A stretch of 64,000 nt of DNA from an uncultured Oscillibacter sp. (GCA_910586735.1 CAJUJW010000002.1:1-64000); one strand, 5' to 3'; positions 1 to 9,336 are shown, counted from the first letter of the stretch. Numbers and translations are program-made. Notes: generated by a model not told the origin, from the sequence alone.

Positions 1-275
1 ACCGCCAGCCAGCCCACCCACTTGAAGCGCGCGGACAGGGCGTGATAGGCGCCGATGGTGCCTTTGCCGGTTTTCCGGCCCATGGCCAGCTCGGACATCA
101 TGATGCTGAAGCCCACGAAGATGGCCAGCAGCACATAGATGACCAGGAACGCGAAGCCGCCGGACTTGCCCATTTTGTAGGGGAAACCCCAGATGTTGCC
201 CAGGCCCACAGCGGAGCCGATGGCGGCCATTAGGAAGCCTATGTTACTTCCCCAAGAACCTCTCTCATTTTCCAC
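1..275 (-). CDS. Sodium-dependent neurotransmitter:sodium symporter (NSS/SNF) family transporter, N-terminal part
   Basis: The gene starts inside the window and runs off its left edge, so only about 91 residues are seen. The product would be a sodium-coupled amino acid or amine transporter in the cytoplasmic membrane. The N-terminus carries the NSS hallmark GSAVGLGNIWGFPY in TM1 (residues about 20-33), followed by TM2. The start is a GTG at 275, preceded by an AGAGGAGG site; an ATG seven bases further in is out of frame. The family identity is firm; the substrate cannot be told from this fragment. Confidence 0.9.
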   Translation of the reverse strand, partial: MENERGSWGSNIGFLMAAIGSAVGLGNIWGFPYKMGKSGGFAFLVIYVLLAIFVGFSIMMSELAMGRKTGKGTIGAYHALSARFKWVGWLA

Positions 276-457
276 AAAAATACCTCCTCTTATCGGTAAT
301 TATTAACAAATATACTATATGCCAATTCGTTCGTCAAGGAAAAACACGAAAAAAATTTACAAAATGTTTTTACTAGAAGGAGAATTGTCCATTTCACACT
401 TTTGTGTGACATGGTTTTCTATACAATACTCACAAAACAGGAATAAGGATGGGACTT

Positions 458-1861
458 ATGCAACAATTTAAACCAGTGACCAAACAGGACGGCGCGAAGC
501 TGCGCCGTTATTACAAGGACTGCAGCTACGGCCTCTGCGAATACTCTCTGGGGACCAAGCTCATGTGGAAGAAGGTGCTTCACCCGGCCTGGGCGGAAAT
601 CGCGGGCTGTCTGGTGGTCCGGAACCGGGACGAGGGCGGATGGAACTTCGACTACCCCGTCCCCGGCCCGGAGGGGGACGTGGACGCAGCCCTGGAGGCC
701 ATCGAACGCTACTGCCTGGAGGCGGGGCAGCTGCCCGTCATCTCCATGGTGCCCGAACACCTGGCGGGGAAGGTGCTGAGCCGCTACCCCTATGTGCGGG
801 TCAGCGACATCCGCACCTGGCGGGACTACGTGTACTACCGGGAGGATCTCCAGTATTTCACCGGCCGCCGGTACTCCGGCCAGCGGAACCACATCAAAAA
901 ATTCCGGGCCCAGTGGCCCGAGGCGGAGGTCCGGCCCCTGACGGCGGCCAACGCGGACGCCGTGGAGCGGTTCTGGCGGGACTACGAGGCGGAGTTCCCC
1001 AAGGGGGACAACGCCAAGGCCCGGGACGAGCTGGCCCTGGCCAAGAAGATGCTGAAGCTGGCGGGGAAGCCCTGGTTCATCGGGGGCGGCATGTTCGACG
1101 GGGACAAGCTCATCGCCCTGGCCCTGGCGGAACGCTGCGGGGAAACCCTCATCATCCACATTGAGAAGGCTCTGTACTCCTACACCGGCGTGTACCCCGC
1201 CTTTGTCCAGGCGTTCGCCCTGGCCTTCGGGGGGAACTGTCAGTGGATCGACCGGGAGGACGACGCGGCGGACAAGGGCCTGCGCACCTCCAAGCTCCAG
1301 TACGGCCCCGCCAAGCTGGCCCCCAAGTACCGCTTTGAGCCCATGAACGAGCTCATGCGCCATATCACGGAGATTCCCAGGGTGGAGACGCCCCGGCTGA
1401 CCCTCTCCGCCCTGACGGAAAAGGACATCCCCGCCTACAACGCCCTGGTGCTGGACCAGGAGCGGAACCGCTGGTGGGGCTATGACGACGTGGCGGGCCT
1501 GGGGGGCCCGGTGGAGGAACGGAGTTTCTTCGACGTGGCCCGGCGGGACTTCGAGAACCACTTGGCAGTGAACTTCGCCGTCCGGCTGGACGGGAAGCTC
1601 ATCGGCGAGGCGGTGCTGTACAACTTCGACTGCCGGGGCGGCGCGGAACTGGGCTGCCGGATTGATCGGGCCTACGCCGGGCACGGCTACGGCGTGGAGG
1701 CGTTCACGGCGGCGGCGGAGTGGGGGCTGTACAAGCTCCACCTGGGCCGGGTGTTCGCCAAGTGCTGCCGGGAGAATGAGGCGTCCTACAGGATGCTCTC
1801 CGCCTGTATGCGGAAGCACGGGGAGGACGAGACGTTTTTCTACTTTGAGAAGTTGGTGTAA
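458..1861 (+). CDS. DUF2156 (LPG-synthase-like) - GNAT acetyltransferase fusion
   Basis: A two-domain protein of 467 residues. Residues 1 to about 290 match the DUF2156/phosphatidylglycerol lysyltransferase C-terminal fold, itself a double-GNAT fold that commonly uses aminoacyl-tRNA or acyl donors; visible signatures include RRYSGQRNHIKKF and the IDREDDAADKGLR segment near its end. Residues about 300-467 form a RimJ/RimL-type GNAT domain (ETPRLTLSALTEKDIPAYN, then GCRIDRAYAGHGYGVEA, the acetyl-CoA loop region). Each part is usually a separate protein, so the fusion is notable. I chose the second ATG (458), with AAGGA eight bases upstream; the in-frame ATG at 449 sits on that site. Substrates of both domains are unknown. 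It stands alone, followed by a terminator. Confidence 0.8.
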   Translation: MQQFKPVTKQDGAKLRRYYKDCSYGLCEYSLGTKLMWKKVLHPAWAEIAGCLVVRNRDEGGWNFDYPVPGPEGDVDAALEAIERYCLEAGQLPVISMVPEHLAGKVLSRYPYVRVSDIRTWRDYVYYREDLQYFTGRRYSGQRNHIKKFRAQWPEAEVRPLTAANADAVERFWRDYEAEFPKGDNAKARDELALAKKMLKLAGKPWFIGGGMFDGDKLIALALAERCGETLIIHIEKALYSYTGVYPAFVQAFALAFGGNCQWIDREDDAADKGLRTSKLQYGPAKLAPKYRFEPMNELMRHITEIPRVETPRLTLSALTEKDIPAYNALVLDQERNRWWGYDDVAGLGGPVEERSFFDVARRDFENHLAVNFAVRLDGKLIGEAVLYNFDCRGGAELGCRIDRAYAGHGYGVEAFTAAAEWGLYKLHLGRVFAKCCRENEASYRMLSACMRKHGEDETFFYFEKLV

Positions 1862-1867
1862 AGAGGA

Positions 1868-1895
1868 GGCCCCCGGCGGAAGCCGGGGGCCTTTC
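1868..1895. terminator. Rho-independent terminator, bidirectional
   Basis: A perfect 10-bp stem (GGCCCCCGGC / GCCGGGGGCC) with a GGAA loop, then TTTC. It lies 7 bases after the DUF2156-GNAT stop and can also serve the convergent LRR lipoprotein gene. Confidence 0.85.
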
Positions 1896-1907
1896 GTGTG
1901 GAGCGGG

Positions 1908-2999
1908 TCAGATGGGGGAGAACGTGAGGTTCTTTGCCTGGGTATCTGACATGCCATCTCCCGCGTTTTTCGCGTTTTCAATCTGCCGTTTGACGTACCC
2001 TTCGATCACAGACCCGGCGGGAGCGTGGATTGTGATGGGATGGTCATAAGCTACCTCAACAAACCCTTTCAGCAGAACTTCCACATTGTCCATGGTGGCC
2101 TCGCACAAAAAGGTGGCTTCCGTCAGGTTGATTGAATCGTAGTAAATATTTCCGCCCCATTCCGTCAGGCTGGCGGGGAATGTGATGCTTGTGATGGGAC
2201 ATTCACGGATAAACCCGCCTCCTATGGCGGTCACGCTCTCGGGAATCGTCAGCTCCGTCAGCCCGGCCTCATCGAAAGCGTACTCCCCAATCCGCGTCAC
2301 CCCCTCGGGAATCTTGATGCTGGTCAGATTCTTGCAGCCGGTAAACAGGGCGTAGGGGATTTCTTTCAGGCCATTGGAAAGCTTGACACTGGTCAGGTTT
2401 TCACACTTCCGAAACGCCCGTTCTCCGATTTCCGTCACGCTGTCCGGGATGTCGATGCTGGTGAGGCCACTTTCATTAAAGGCTTTTTCTCCTATGCTGG
2501 TCAGGGTGTCCGGCAGGACGGCCTCCGCCAAATTCTCACAACCTTGATAGGCATACATGCCGATGGAGGTGATTCCCCTCTCCACAACGACCTTTTTGAC
2601 CTCGGCTTTGGCTCTGTAGTCATCAGTCTCAAAGAGGGCGGTTTTCACAGCGTCCAGCCATTCGGTCTGGACCTCCCCGCCGCCGGAACAGGTCAGCACG
2701 CCGTCGGCGAAAGTGTAAGTCGGGGGCCCGGCGGGCAGGGTCTCGGGTTCCGGCTCGGGCTTCGTCTCCCCGGCGGGGGCGGCGGCTTCCTGGGCGGCGG
2801 GCTCCTCGGTCTGGGAGTCCTCCGGTGGCTGGGTATCCTCCGGGGTTTCGGCGGGTTCCTGGGTTTCAGCGGGTTCCTGGGTTTCGGCGGGGGGCTCGGT
2901 TTCAGCCTGGTCCGCCTTGCCGCCGCCGCAGGCCGCCAGGGACAGGGCCAGGACCAGCGCCAGCAGCAGGGCGGCTCCCCGCTTTTTGACTGTACTCAT
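1908..2999 (-). CDS. BspA-type leucine-rich repeat surface lipoprotein
   Basis: A 363-residue protein with an N-terminal lipoprotein signal (KKRG, hydrophobic core, lipobox LSLAAC at about residues 19-24). A low-complexity linker (about 28-95) is rich in Glu, Pro and Thr (PAETQE repeats). About seven BspA-type LRR_5 repeats follow (about 130-300), of the form IPDSVTEIGERAFRKCENLTS. The family sits at the cell surface and is associated with adhesion or host contact; its ligand is unknown here. It ends in about 60 residues of non-repeat sequence. It looks monocistronic. The lipobox Cys is followed by Gly-Gly-Gly, consistent with membrane anchoring. Confidence 0.85.
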   Translation of the reverse strand: MSTVKKRGAALLLALVLALSLAACGGGKADQAETEPPAETQEPAETQEPAETPEDTQPPEDSQTEEPAAQEAAAPAGETKPEPEPETLPAGPPTYTFADGVLTCSGGGEVQTEWLDAVKTALFETDDYRAKAEVKKVVVERGITSIGMYAYQGCENLAEAVLPDTLTSIGEKAFNESGLTSIDIPDSVTEIGERAFRKCENLTSVKLSNGLKEIPYALFTGCKNLTSIKIPEGVTRIGEYAFDEAGLTELTIPESVTAIGGGFIRECPITSITFPASLTEWGGNIYYDSINLTEATFLCEATMDNVEVLLKGFVEVAYDHPITIHAPAGSVIEGYVKRQIENAKNAGDGMSDTQAKNLTFSPI

Positions 3000-3357
3000 G
3001 CGTGCTTCCTCCTAAATCGTTACTCAATGGCCCCGCCCCCGGGGCCTCTCCACCCGGGCCCCGAAAGGCGATTCCATTGAGACAGCAAAAGCGGCGCAGG
3101 GAATCAGTCCCTACACCGCCGGAAGCCGCACACACGACAAGCCGGATTCCCACTCTTGAAAAAGGAGCGGGAACCGGATATAATGACGAATGGGCGCAGT
3201 ATACCTGCTGTGTGGGAGGGTGTGTCTCCTGCATAGGGGCGCGGGGGACTGCCATCCCCTGTGCCCTGCCTATTGCTTCTGTGTCTCGGAAACATTGCAT
3301 CGTATCCTGTTGAAAAATGCAAGGGCTATTTCCCTTGGCGGGGGCCTCTAGGACAAA
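3000..3357. other. Non-coding stretch between lipoprotein and XRE genes
   Basis: I see no convincing gene here: the small reading frames lack ribosome sites and family motifs. It must hold the lipoprotein promoter. Two GC-rich stretches (about 3087-3115 and 3232-3265) resemble degenerate copies of the GTAGGGGCGG-type intergenic repeat found elsewhere in the window; the similarity is weak. Confidence 0.4.
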
Positions 3358-3390
3358 AAACGCGGACAGGAAAAACTCCTGTCCGCGTTT
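3358..3390 (-). terminator. Terminator of the XRE gene
   Basis: A perfect 13-bp stem (AAACGCGGACAGG / CCTGTCCGCGTTT) with a 7-base loop. On the minus strand it is followed by a T run, placed 10 bases after the XRE stop. Confidence 0.9.
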
Positions 3391-3400
3391 CATCCTCAGT

Positions 3401-3616
3401 TCATCGGTCCTTGCTGAGCCCCAGCAGATAGTCCGTGCTGACACCATAATACTTACTCAATGTGATCAGATGGTGGATGGGCAGCTCGTTGGCGCCCCTC
3501 TCATAGCGTGCGTACATGGTCTGGGAGGTTCCCAGGACCTCGGCGATTTGTGACTGCGTCTTGTCGGCGTCTTCGCGCAAATCACGAAGAATACGTACAT
3601 ACTCCATCTCATCCAC
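3401..3616 (-). CDS. XRE-family helix-turn-helix regulator
   Basis: A 71-residue single-domain DNA-binding protein. The HTH_3 fold is clear: TQSQIAEVLGTSQTMYARYERG is split as helix 2, turn and recognition helix, followed by ELPIHHLITLSKYYGVSTDYLLG, the usual helix 4-5 ending. I take the GTG at 3616 as start because AGGGGGTG lies six bases upstream; an in-frame GTG at 3625 is inside that site. It has its own terminator and a long AT-rich upstream region (3640-3815) facing the helicase gene. Targets are unknown. Confidence 0.85.
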   Translation of the reverse strand: MDEMEYVRILRDLREDADKTQSQIAEVLGTSQTMYARYERGANELPIHHLITLSKYYGVSTDYLLGLSKDR

Positions 3617-3816
3617 GTTCGACACCCCCTATTTACTTACCCCAGTTTGACTTCTGATTTTAATTTATCATAAAAGTCGGCTCTTGTTGGGTTAAAAACA
3701 CACAATTTTACTACAATTTCTTCGGGTTTCCTTGTATTATTTGTCGGTTTGCATAGATTTTAATTGATTAAAGTTAAAAAAATACCAAAAACATCGGACT
3801 TGTAAGGCAGGAGCGC

Positions 3817-3845
3817 TTTACAAGCGGACTCTTTTTCGGTATAAT
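3817..3845 (+). promoter_or_regulatory. Sigma-A promoter of the DEAD-box helicase
   Basis: TTTACA (3817-3822), 17-base spacer, TATAAT (3840-3845), giving a leader of about 55 bases before the helicase ATG. An inverted repeat (CTTGTAA near 3799 with TTACAAG ending at 3824) covers the -35 and could be an operator. Confidence 0.7.
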
Positions 3846-3906
3846 ACCATGGAAGATATGTGCTTATTTTAACACAGGCGGCACTACGTGAAAAGAGGAA
3901 AAATCT

Positions 3907-5064
3907 ATGGAATATACAGAAGGCGTCCGGTTCGACAGCCTGGGGCTGTCCCCGGAGATTATGCGGGCCATTGAGAAGCGGGGGCTGGAGGTGACCACCC
4001 CCGTCCAGGCGGGCTGCATCCCCCCCATGATGGACTGGCAGGACGTGATTGCCAAGGCCCCCACGGGCACGGGGAAAACCTTTGCCTACGGCATCCCCAT
4101 TATCGAGCACACGGACCCGGAGGACGACGCCGTCCAGGCCGTCATCCTGGCCCCCACCCGGGAGCTGGCCATTCAGATTACCGACGAGCTGCGGGACATC
4201 TCCGCTTTCCGGCCCGGCGTGCGCTGCGTCTGCCTCTACGGGGGGCAGCCCATCGGGAAGCAGATTGACGCCCTGAAAAAGCGGCCCCAGATTGTGGTGG
4301 CCACGCCGGGGCGCCTCAGCGACCACATGAAGCGCCGCACCGTCCGGGTGGACAGCGCCAGGACCGTGGTGCTGGACGAGGCGGACCGGATGCTGGACAT
4401 GGGCTTTATCCACGACGTGACCCGGCTGCTGGACAGGATGAACAAGCGGAAGAACCTGGGGCTCTTCTCCGCCACGATTTCACGGGAGGTCATGGACATC
4501 GCCTGGGTCTATCAGCGGGACGCGGCGGAGATCACCGTCCGGGAGGACGAGCAGAACAAGCCGGACATCAAGCAGTTCCGCATGGACGTGGCCCAGAATG
4601 AAAAGGCGGACGTGATCGCCAGAATTCTGGATGAGACGGGCTTTGACCGCTGCATGGCCTTCTGCAACACCAAGGGGTCCACAGAGCGCATCTGCAAGTT
4701 TTTGCAAATGCGAGGCATCGACGCCGAGTGCATCCACGGGGACATCCCCCAGCGGCGGCGGGAGCAGGTGATGAACCTCTTCCGGGAGGGGAAGCTGCGG
4801 GTCTTCGTCTCCACGGACGTGGCCGCCAGGGGCATCGACGTGGACGATGTGGACATTGTATTCAACTGCGACGTACCGGACGAAAACCAGGACTATGTAC
4901 ACCGCATTGGCCGGACGGGCCGGGCCAAGCGCCAGGGCGTGGCGGTGAGTTTGATTGCGGACTATCCCTCCAAAATGCGGATTGACGACATCGCCCAGAA
5001 GACCCGGAACGACATTGTACCCGTGCGGTTTGGGGAGAGCGGGAATCTGGAGGTTATCGAATAA
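3907..5064 (+). CDS. DEAD-box ATP-dependent RNA helicase
   Basis: A 385-residue protein carrying both RecA-like domains with little extra at the C-terminus, so it is a minimal DEAD-box helicase. Motifs in order: Q-motif TTPVQAGCIP (about 30-39), Walker A APTGTGKT (about 50-57), PTRELA, TPGR, DEAD (about 159), SAT in SATISR (motif III, about 191), then STDVAARGIDV and HRIGRTGR (about 337-344). The enzyme remodels RNA duplexes in ribosome assembly or mRNA turnover. Without a C-terminal RNA-binding extension it cannot be assigned to DbpA, CshA or DeaD. It starts at an ATG after GAGGAAAAATCT and is monocistronic, with a long AT-rich upstream region. Confidence 0.93.
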   Translation: MEYTEGVRFDSLGLSPEIMRAIEKRGLEVTTPVQAGCIPPMMDWQDVIAKAPTGTGKTFAYGIPIIEHTDPEDDAVQAVILAPTRELAIQITDELRDISAFRPGVRCVCLYGGQPIGKQIDALKKRPQIVVATPGRLSDHMKRRTVRVDSARTVVLDEADRMLDMGFIHDVTRLLDRMNKRKNLGLFSATISREVMDIAWVYQRDAAEITVREDEQNKPDIKQFRMDVAQNEKADVIARILDETGFDRCMAFCNTKGSTERICKFLQMRGIDAECIHGDIPQRRREQVMNLFREGKLRVFVSTDVAARGIDVDDVDIVFNCDVPDENQDYVHRIGRTGRAKRQGVAVSLIADYPSKMRIDDIAQKTRNDIVPVRFGESGNLEVIE

Positions 5065-5072
5065 GGGCAAAA

Positions 5073-5097
5073 AAGGAACCCCCAGGGGGTTCCTTTT
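5073..5097 (+). terminator. Rho-independent terminator of the helicase gene
   Basis: Stem AAGGAACCCCC / GGGGGTTCCTT with a TTTT run, 8 bases after the stop codon. Confidence 0.85.
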
Positions 5098-5108
5098 CGT
5101 TCGCGTTT

Positions 5109-6314
5109 TCAGGCCAGGATGTCCGCCGCCAGGGCGTCCGCCAGGGCCTCCAGCCCCTGCCGCTGGGCCTCCTTCACAGAGGATTTCAGGCTGACGGTCC
5201 CCTCCAGAACGGTCATGTCCTTCATGGTCCCCAGGAGCTCGGCCATCTGCTTGGCGGCCACCGGGGCCCAGGTGCCGTTCTCAATGAGGCCCACCGTGCG
5301 GTTCCGCAGCCCGTGGGACTTCAGGTCCCGGAGGAAGTTGTCCATGGGGGTGTAGATCTCCCCGTTGTACGTGGCGGAGGCAAACACCAGGTGGCTGCAC
5401 CGGAAAGCCTCGGCCACCAGGTCGGACACGTGGGTGTGGGACACGTCGTAGAGCCGCACGTCCCGCACGCCCTTTTCCGCCAGCCGGGCGGCCAGAATCT
5501 CGGCGGCGTTTTCCGTGTTGCCGTAGATGGAGCCGCAGAAGATGGCGGCGGTTCTGTCCTCGGGGGTGTAGGCGCTCCAGCGCTGGTACTTCTCCACAAA
5601 CCAGGGGATGTCCTTCCGCCAGATGGGGCCGTGGAGGGGGCAGAGGTACTGGATGTCCAGCCCCGCCGCCTTTTTCAGCAGGGTCTGGACCTGAGCGCCG
5701 TACTTGCCCACGATGTTGGTGTAGTACCGCCGGGCGTCGGGGAGCCAGCCGGCGGCGAAGTTCACCTCGTCGGCGAAGATGTTCCCGCTCAGGGCGCCGA
5801 AGGTGCCGAAGGCGTCGGCGGAGAAGAGGACCTTTTCCGTCTGGTCATAGGTGACCATGACCTCCGGCCAGTGGACCATGGGGGCCATGACGAAGGTGAG
5901 GGTGTGCCGCCCGGTGGAGAGGGTGTCCCCCTCCTTCACCGTCTGGCAGCGGCCCGTCACGTCGGCGTCAAAGAACTGGCCGATCATGGAGACGGCCTTG
6001 GCGCTGGCCACGATTTTGGCCTCCGGGTGGGTGCGGAGCACGGCCCCCAGGGTGGAGCAGTGGTCCGGCTCCATGTGGTTGATGATGACGTAGTCCAGGG
6101 GGCGGCCCTCCAGGGCGTGGTCCAGATTCTCGTAGAAGTGGGCCCCCACGGAGCTGTCCGCCGTGTCCAGGAGGACGGTCTTCTCGTCCCGGATCAGGTA
6201 GGCGTTGTAGCTGACGCCCCGGGGGACGGGGAAGACGTTTTCAAACAGGCTGAGCCGCCGGTCGGACCCGCCGATGAGCAGGATGTCCGGCGTGATATTG
6301 CGCGTACAATACAT
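5109..6314 (-). CDS. Flavodiiron protein (A-type flavoprotein, O2/NO reductase)
   Basis: A 401-residue protein with an N-terminal metallo-beta-lactamase-like diiron domain (residues 1 to about 250) and a C-terminal flavodoxin domain (about 253-401). Iron ligands are visible in HMEPDH (H-x-E-x-D-H, about residues 79-84), the APMVHWPE His, the SADAFG Asp and the CPLHGP His. The FMN phosphate loop reads SIYGNTENAAEIL. The family reduces O2 to water or NO to N2O and protects anaerobes. No rubredoxin domain is attached. The start is the ATG at 6314 with AAAGGAGA upstream; longer in-frame starts are in the 5' leader. It is a single gene between terminators. Confidence 0.93.
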   Translation of the reverse strand: MYCTRNITPDILLIGGSDRRLSLFENVFPVPRGVSYNAYLIRDEKTVLLDTADSSVGAHFYENLDHALEGRPLDYVIINHMEPDHCSTLGAVLRTHPEAKIVASAKAVSMIGQFFDADVTGRCQTVKEGDTLSTGRHTLTFVMAPMVHWPEVMVTYDQTEKVLFSADAFGTFGALSGNIFADEVNFAAGWLPDARRYYTNIVGKYGAQVQTLLKKAAGLDIQYLCPLHGPIWRKDIPWFVEKYQRWSAYTPEDRTAAIFCGSIYGNTENAAEILAARLAEKGVRDVRLYDVSHTHVSDLVAEAFRCSHLVFASATYNGEIYTPMDNFLRDLKSHGLRNRTVGLIENGTWAPVAAKQMAELLGTMKDMTVLEGTVSLKSSVKEAQRQGLEALADALAADILA

Positions 6315-6418
6315 GATGGATGGTCTCCTTTTCCATTTCAGTTTTTGCAAGGCTAATCTAACCCAATTTGCCCGGTTTGTCAAGGGCCTGGCCCAGAGAA
6401 GAGGAGCCGGACCGACAC

Positions 6419-6445
6419 AAAAAGTCCCGCCGGGGCGGGACTTTT
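6419..6445. terminator. Rho-independent terminator after copA-copZ
   Basis: Stem AAAAAGTCCCGCC / GGCGGGACTTTTT with T runs on both strands, 20 bases beyond the copA-copZ stop. Confidence 0.9.
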
Positions 6446-6465
6446 TGCCTGTTCGCCGGGTTCGC

Positions 6466-8985
6466 CTACTGAATGCCCAGCACCTTGTAGTCCTGGTCCT
6501 CCACGGCTTTTTTCAGGGCCTCGTCCGTGAGGGCCCCGGAGAGGGTGACCACCGCCGTGCCGCTCTCGTGGCTGACGGCGGCCTCGCTGACCTCCGGCAG
6601 GGCCTCCAGGGCCTTCTTCACCCGGGCCTCGCAGTGTCCGCACATCATGCCCTCGATTTTCATGGTCTTTTCCATTGTCGTTACCTCCTCGGAATGTTTG
6701 GGATTTCTGGTTTTGATGGGTCTGTCCTTTCTCGCGTCCCGCAGGCCGAACAGGTTCAGCCGCAGGGCGTTGGAAACCACGCAGAAGCTGGAGAGGCTCA
6801 TGGCCGCCGCGCCGAACATGGGGTTCAGCGTCAGGCCCAGGGGAATGAAGAGCCCCGCCGCCAGGGGGATGCCGATGGTGTTGTAAAAGAAGGCCCAGAA
6901 CAGGTTCTCGTGGATGTTCCGCAGCGTCGCCCGGCTGAGCCGGATGGCGGCGGGCACGTCGGAGAGGCGGCTTTTCATCAGCACCACGTCCGCCGCGTCG
7001 ATGGCCACGTCCGCCCCCGCACCGATGGCGATGCCCGTATCCGCCCGGGTCAGGGCCGGGGCGTCGTTGATGCCGTCCCCCACCATGGCCACCCGGCCCT
7101 GCTCCTTGAGCCGCCGGATGACGCTCTCCTTGCCGTCGGGCAGGACCCCGGCGATGACCTCGTCCACCCCGGCCTGGGCCCCGATGGCCTGGGCGGTGCG
7201 CTGGTTGTCGCCGGTGAGCATGACCACCCGGATGCCCATATTCTGGAGCTCCTTCACCGCCTGGGGGCTGTCCTCCTTCATCACGTCCGCTACGGCGATG
7301 ACGCCCAGCAATTTTCCGTCCCGGCTGAAGAACAGAGGCGTCTTGCCCTGGGCCGCCAGGGCCTCTGCCCGGTCCCGGAAGTCCTGGGGAACTTCGGCCT
7401 GGCCGCTGATGAAGCTGAGGTTCCCGCCGCCAAGGTCCGCGCCGTCCAGCCGGGCCGTGAGGCCGTTCCCCGGCAGGGCCTGGAAGTCCGTGACCTCCGC
7501 CGCCGGGATGTCCGCCTCCTCCGCCTTTTGCAGGATGGCCTTTGCCAGGGGGTGCTCGCTCTTCTGCTCCAGGGCCCTTGCCAGGCGGAGGAGCTCCCGC
7601 TCGTCCAGGCCCTGGGCGGGGAGAATGTCCGTCACCCTGGGCTCGCCCCTGGTGATGGTGCCCGTCTTGTCCAGGGCCACGATTTCAGTCCGGCCCGCGG
7701 CCTCCAGGGAGGCGGCGGTTTTGAACAGGATGCCGTTTTTGGCCCCCATGCCGTTGCCCACCATGATGGCCACCGGCGTAGCCAGGCCCAGGGCGCAGGG
7801 GCAGGAGATCACCAGCACGGAGATGCCTCTTGCCAGGGCGAAGCCCACGGTCTGCCCCAGGAGGAGCCAGACGAGGGTGGTCGCCACGGCGATGGAGATG
7901 ACCGCCGGGACGAAGACGCCGGAGACCTTATCCGCGATTTTGGCGATGGGGGCCTTGGTAGCCGCCGCGTCGCTGACCATCTGGATAATCTGGGAGAGGG
8001 TGGTGTCCTCCCCCACCCGTGTGGCCCGGCACTTGAGGAAGCCGGACTGGTTCACCGTGGCGGCGGACACGCCGTCCCCCGGCGCCTTGTCCACGGGGAT
8101 GCTCTCCCCCGTCAGGGCCGATTCGTTGACGGCGCTGGATCCCTCCGCCACCACGCCGTCCACAGGGATGTTCTCCCCAGGGCGGACCAGGAAAATGTCG
8201 TCCTTCCGGACCTGCTCAATGGGGACCGTGACCTCCTTCCCGTCCCGCTCCAGCACGGCGGTCTTGGGGGCCAGCTTCATGAGGCTTTTCAGGGCGTCGG
8301 TGGTCCGGCCCTTGGACCGGGCCTCCAGCATCTTGCCCACGGTGATAAGAGTCAGAATCATGGCGGCGGACTCGAAGTAGAACTCCATCATGTAGTCCAT
8401 CACCGCCGCCATATCTCCCCGGACCTGGGCGTCCGTCATGGCAAAGAGGGCGTAGGTGCTGTAGACAAAGGCCGCCGAGGCCCCCAGGGCCACCAGCGTG
8501 TCCATATTGGGGGCCCGGTGCCAGAGGCTCTTGAAGCCGCTGATGAAGAATTTCTGGTTGATGACCATGACGGCCACCGTCAGCAAAAGCTGGATCAGCC
8601 CCATGGCCACGTGGTTCCCGTGGAGGAAGTGCGGGACGGGCCAGTTCCACATCATGTGGCCCATGGAGAAGTACATGAGGACGGCCAGGAAAATCAGGGA
8701 GGACCACAGCCGTTTTTTCAGGAGCGGGGTCTCGTGGTCTGCCAGGGCCTCCTCGGGGTTGACGGCGGGCCCGGAGGCCTTTTCCGCTCCCTTTTGGGAC
8801 GCGCCGTAGCCCGCGCCCTCCACGGCGGCGATGATCTCAGAGGGGTCGGCGCTGCCCTCCACGCCCATGGAGTTGGTCAGCAGGCTGACGGAGCAGGCGG
8901 TGACCCCCGGCACCTTGCCCACGGCCTTTTCCACCCGGGCGGAGCAGGCGGCACAGCTCATGCCGGTGACGTTGTATTGTTCCAT
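6466..8985 (-). CDS. copA: Copper-exporting P1B-type ATPase CopA fused to a CopZ-like chaperone domain
   Basis: An 839-residue P1B-1 ATPase pumping Cu(I) out of the cytoplasm. Order: N-terminal HMA domain with GMSCAAC (residues 8-14), transmembrane helices, actuator loop with TGES, the metal-site [10 protein letters not shown] helix, DKTGTIT phosphorylation site, [19 protein letters not shown] hinge, then the last helices. After [10 protein letters not shown] comes a complete second HMA domain (residues 771-839, GMMCGHC), which looks like a free CopZ chaperone joined in frame. The start at 8985 has an AGGAGG site. It follows csoR by 13 bases, so copper-responsive derepression by CsoR is expected. 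The fused C-terminal HMA is unusual; most CopA proteins carry HMA domains only at the N-terminus. Confidence 0.95.
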   Translation of the reverse strand: MEQYNVTGMSCAACSARVEKAVGKVPGVTACSVSLLTNSMGVEGSADPSEIIAAVEGAGYGASQKGAEKASGPAVNPEEALADHETPLLKKRLWSSLIFLAVLMYFSMGHMMWNWPVPHFLHGNHVAMGLIQLLLTVAVMVINQKFFISGFKSLWHRAPNMDTLVALGASAAFVYSTYALFAMTDAQVRGDMAAVMDYMMEFYFESAAMILTLITVGKMLEARSKGRTTDALKSLMKLAPKTAVLERDGKEVTVPIEQVRKDDIFLVRPGENIPVDGVVAEGSSAVNESALTGESIPVDKAPGDGVSAATVNQSGFLKCRATRVGEDTTLSQIIQMVSDAAATKAPIAKIADKVSGVFVPAVISIAVATTLVWLLLGQTVGFALARGISVLVISCPCALGLATPVAIMVGNGMGAKNGILFKTAASLEAAGRTEIVALDKTGTITRGEPRVTDILPAQGLDERELLRLARALEQKSEHPLAKAILQKAEEADIPAAEVTDFQALPGNGLTARLDGADLGGGNLSFISGQAEVPQDFRDRAEALAAQGKTPLFFSRDGKLLGVIAVADVMKEDSPQAVKELQNMGIRVVMLTGDNQRTAQAIGAQAGVDEVIAGVLPDGKESVIRRLKEQGRVAMVGDGINDAPALTRADTGIAIGAGADVAIDAADVVLMKSRLSDVPAAIRLSRATLRNIHENLFWAFFYNTIGIPLAAGLFIPLGLTLNPMFGAAAMSLSSFCVVSNALRLNLFGLRDARKDRPIKTRNPKHSEEVTTMEKTMKIEGMMCGHCEARVKKALEALPEVSEAAVSHESGTAVVTLSGALTDEALKKAVEDQDYKVLGIQ
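6673..6690 (-). promoter_or_regulatory. Internal ribosome site and ATG that could yield free CopZ (69 aa)
   Basis: Inside copA, on the minus strand, GAGGAGG (6690-6684) stands 8 bases before an in-frame ATG (6675). Translation from there would give a 69-residue stand-alone HMA chaperone ending at 6466. The spacing matches a normal start site, so this is either a relic of a former copA-copZ junction or a working internal start. Confidence 0.6.
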
Positions 8986-8998
8986 AGGAGGACCTCCT

Positions 8999-9295
8999 TT
9001 ATTTCATCAGCTTCTGGAGGGTGCACAGCAGCTCCTCCACGGTCTCGTCCTTCCCCTCCCGGATGTCCCGGGTGACGCAGGTGCGGATGTGCTCGGAGAG
9101 GAGCTCCTTGGCGAAGGCGTTCAGCGCCGCGTTGGCGGCGGCCACCTGGGCCAGGATGTCGGGACAGTAGGCGCTGCGCTCCACCATGCCCCGGATGCCC
9201 CGGATCTGGCCCTCCACCCGGTTCAGGCGGTTGACGAGGCGTTTGTACTCCTCCTCAGAGCGCTGTTTGGTCTTGTGGCAGCCGCAGGTTTCCAT
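8999..9295 (-). CDS. csoR: CsoR-family copper-sensing repressor
   Basis: A 98-residue all-helical metal-sensing repressor. The CsoR/RcnR core is clear: [20 protein letters not shown] (about 25-44), the first Cys ligand in YCPDIL, and the His and Cys ligands in SEHIRTC, i.e. the Cys-His-Cys Cu(I) set expected of CsoR. An additional CGCHKTK stretch precedes the fold. The start at 9295 has AGGAGGG upstream; longer frames run into the operator region. It is the first gene of the csoR-copA operon and presumably represses it through the two palindromes upstream. Confidence 0.93.
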   Translation of the reverse strand: METCGCHKTKQRSEEEYKRLVNRLNRVEGQIRGIRGMVERSAYCPDILAQVAAANAALNAFAKELLSEHIRTCVTRDIREGKDETVEELLCTLQKLMK

Positions 9296-9313
9296 GGCGG
9301 ACCCTCCTCGCTG

Positions 9314-9336
9314 AAAATACCCCATGGGGGTATTTT
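9314..9336. promoter_or_regulatory. CsoR-type operator, proximal
   Basis: Palindrome AATACCCC-AT-GGGGGTATT with AT flanks, matching the TACCCC/GGGGTA pattern of CsoR sites. It lies 19 bases upstream of the csoR start. Confidence 0.75.

Noticed and set aside
6274-9075. A 933-residue plus-strand frame opposite copA
   Set aside because: Antisense shadow; the minus strand has all P-type ATPase motifs.
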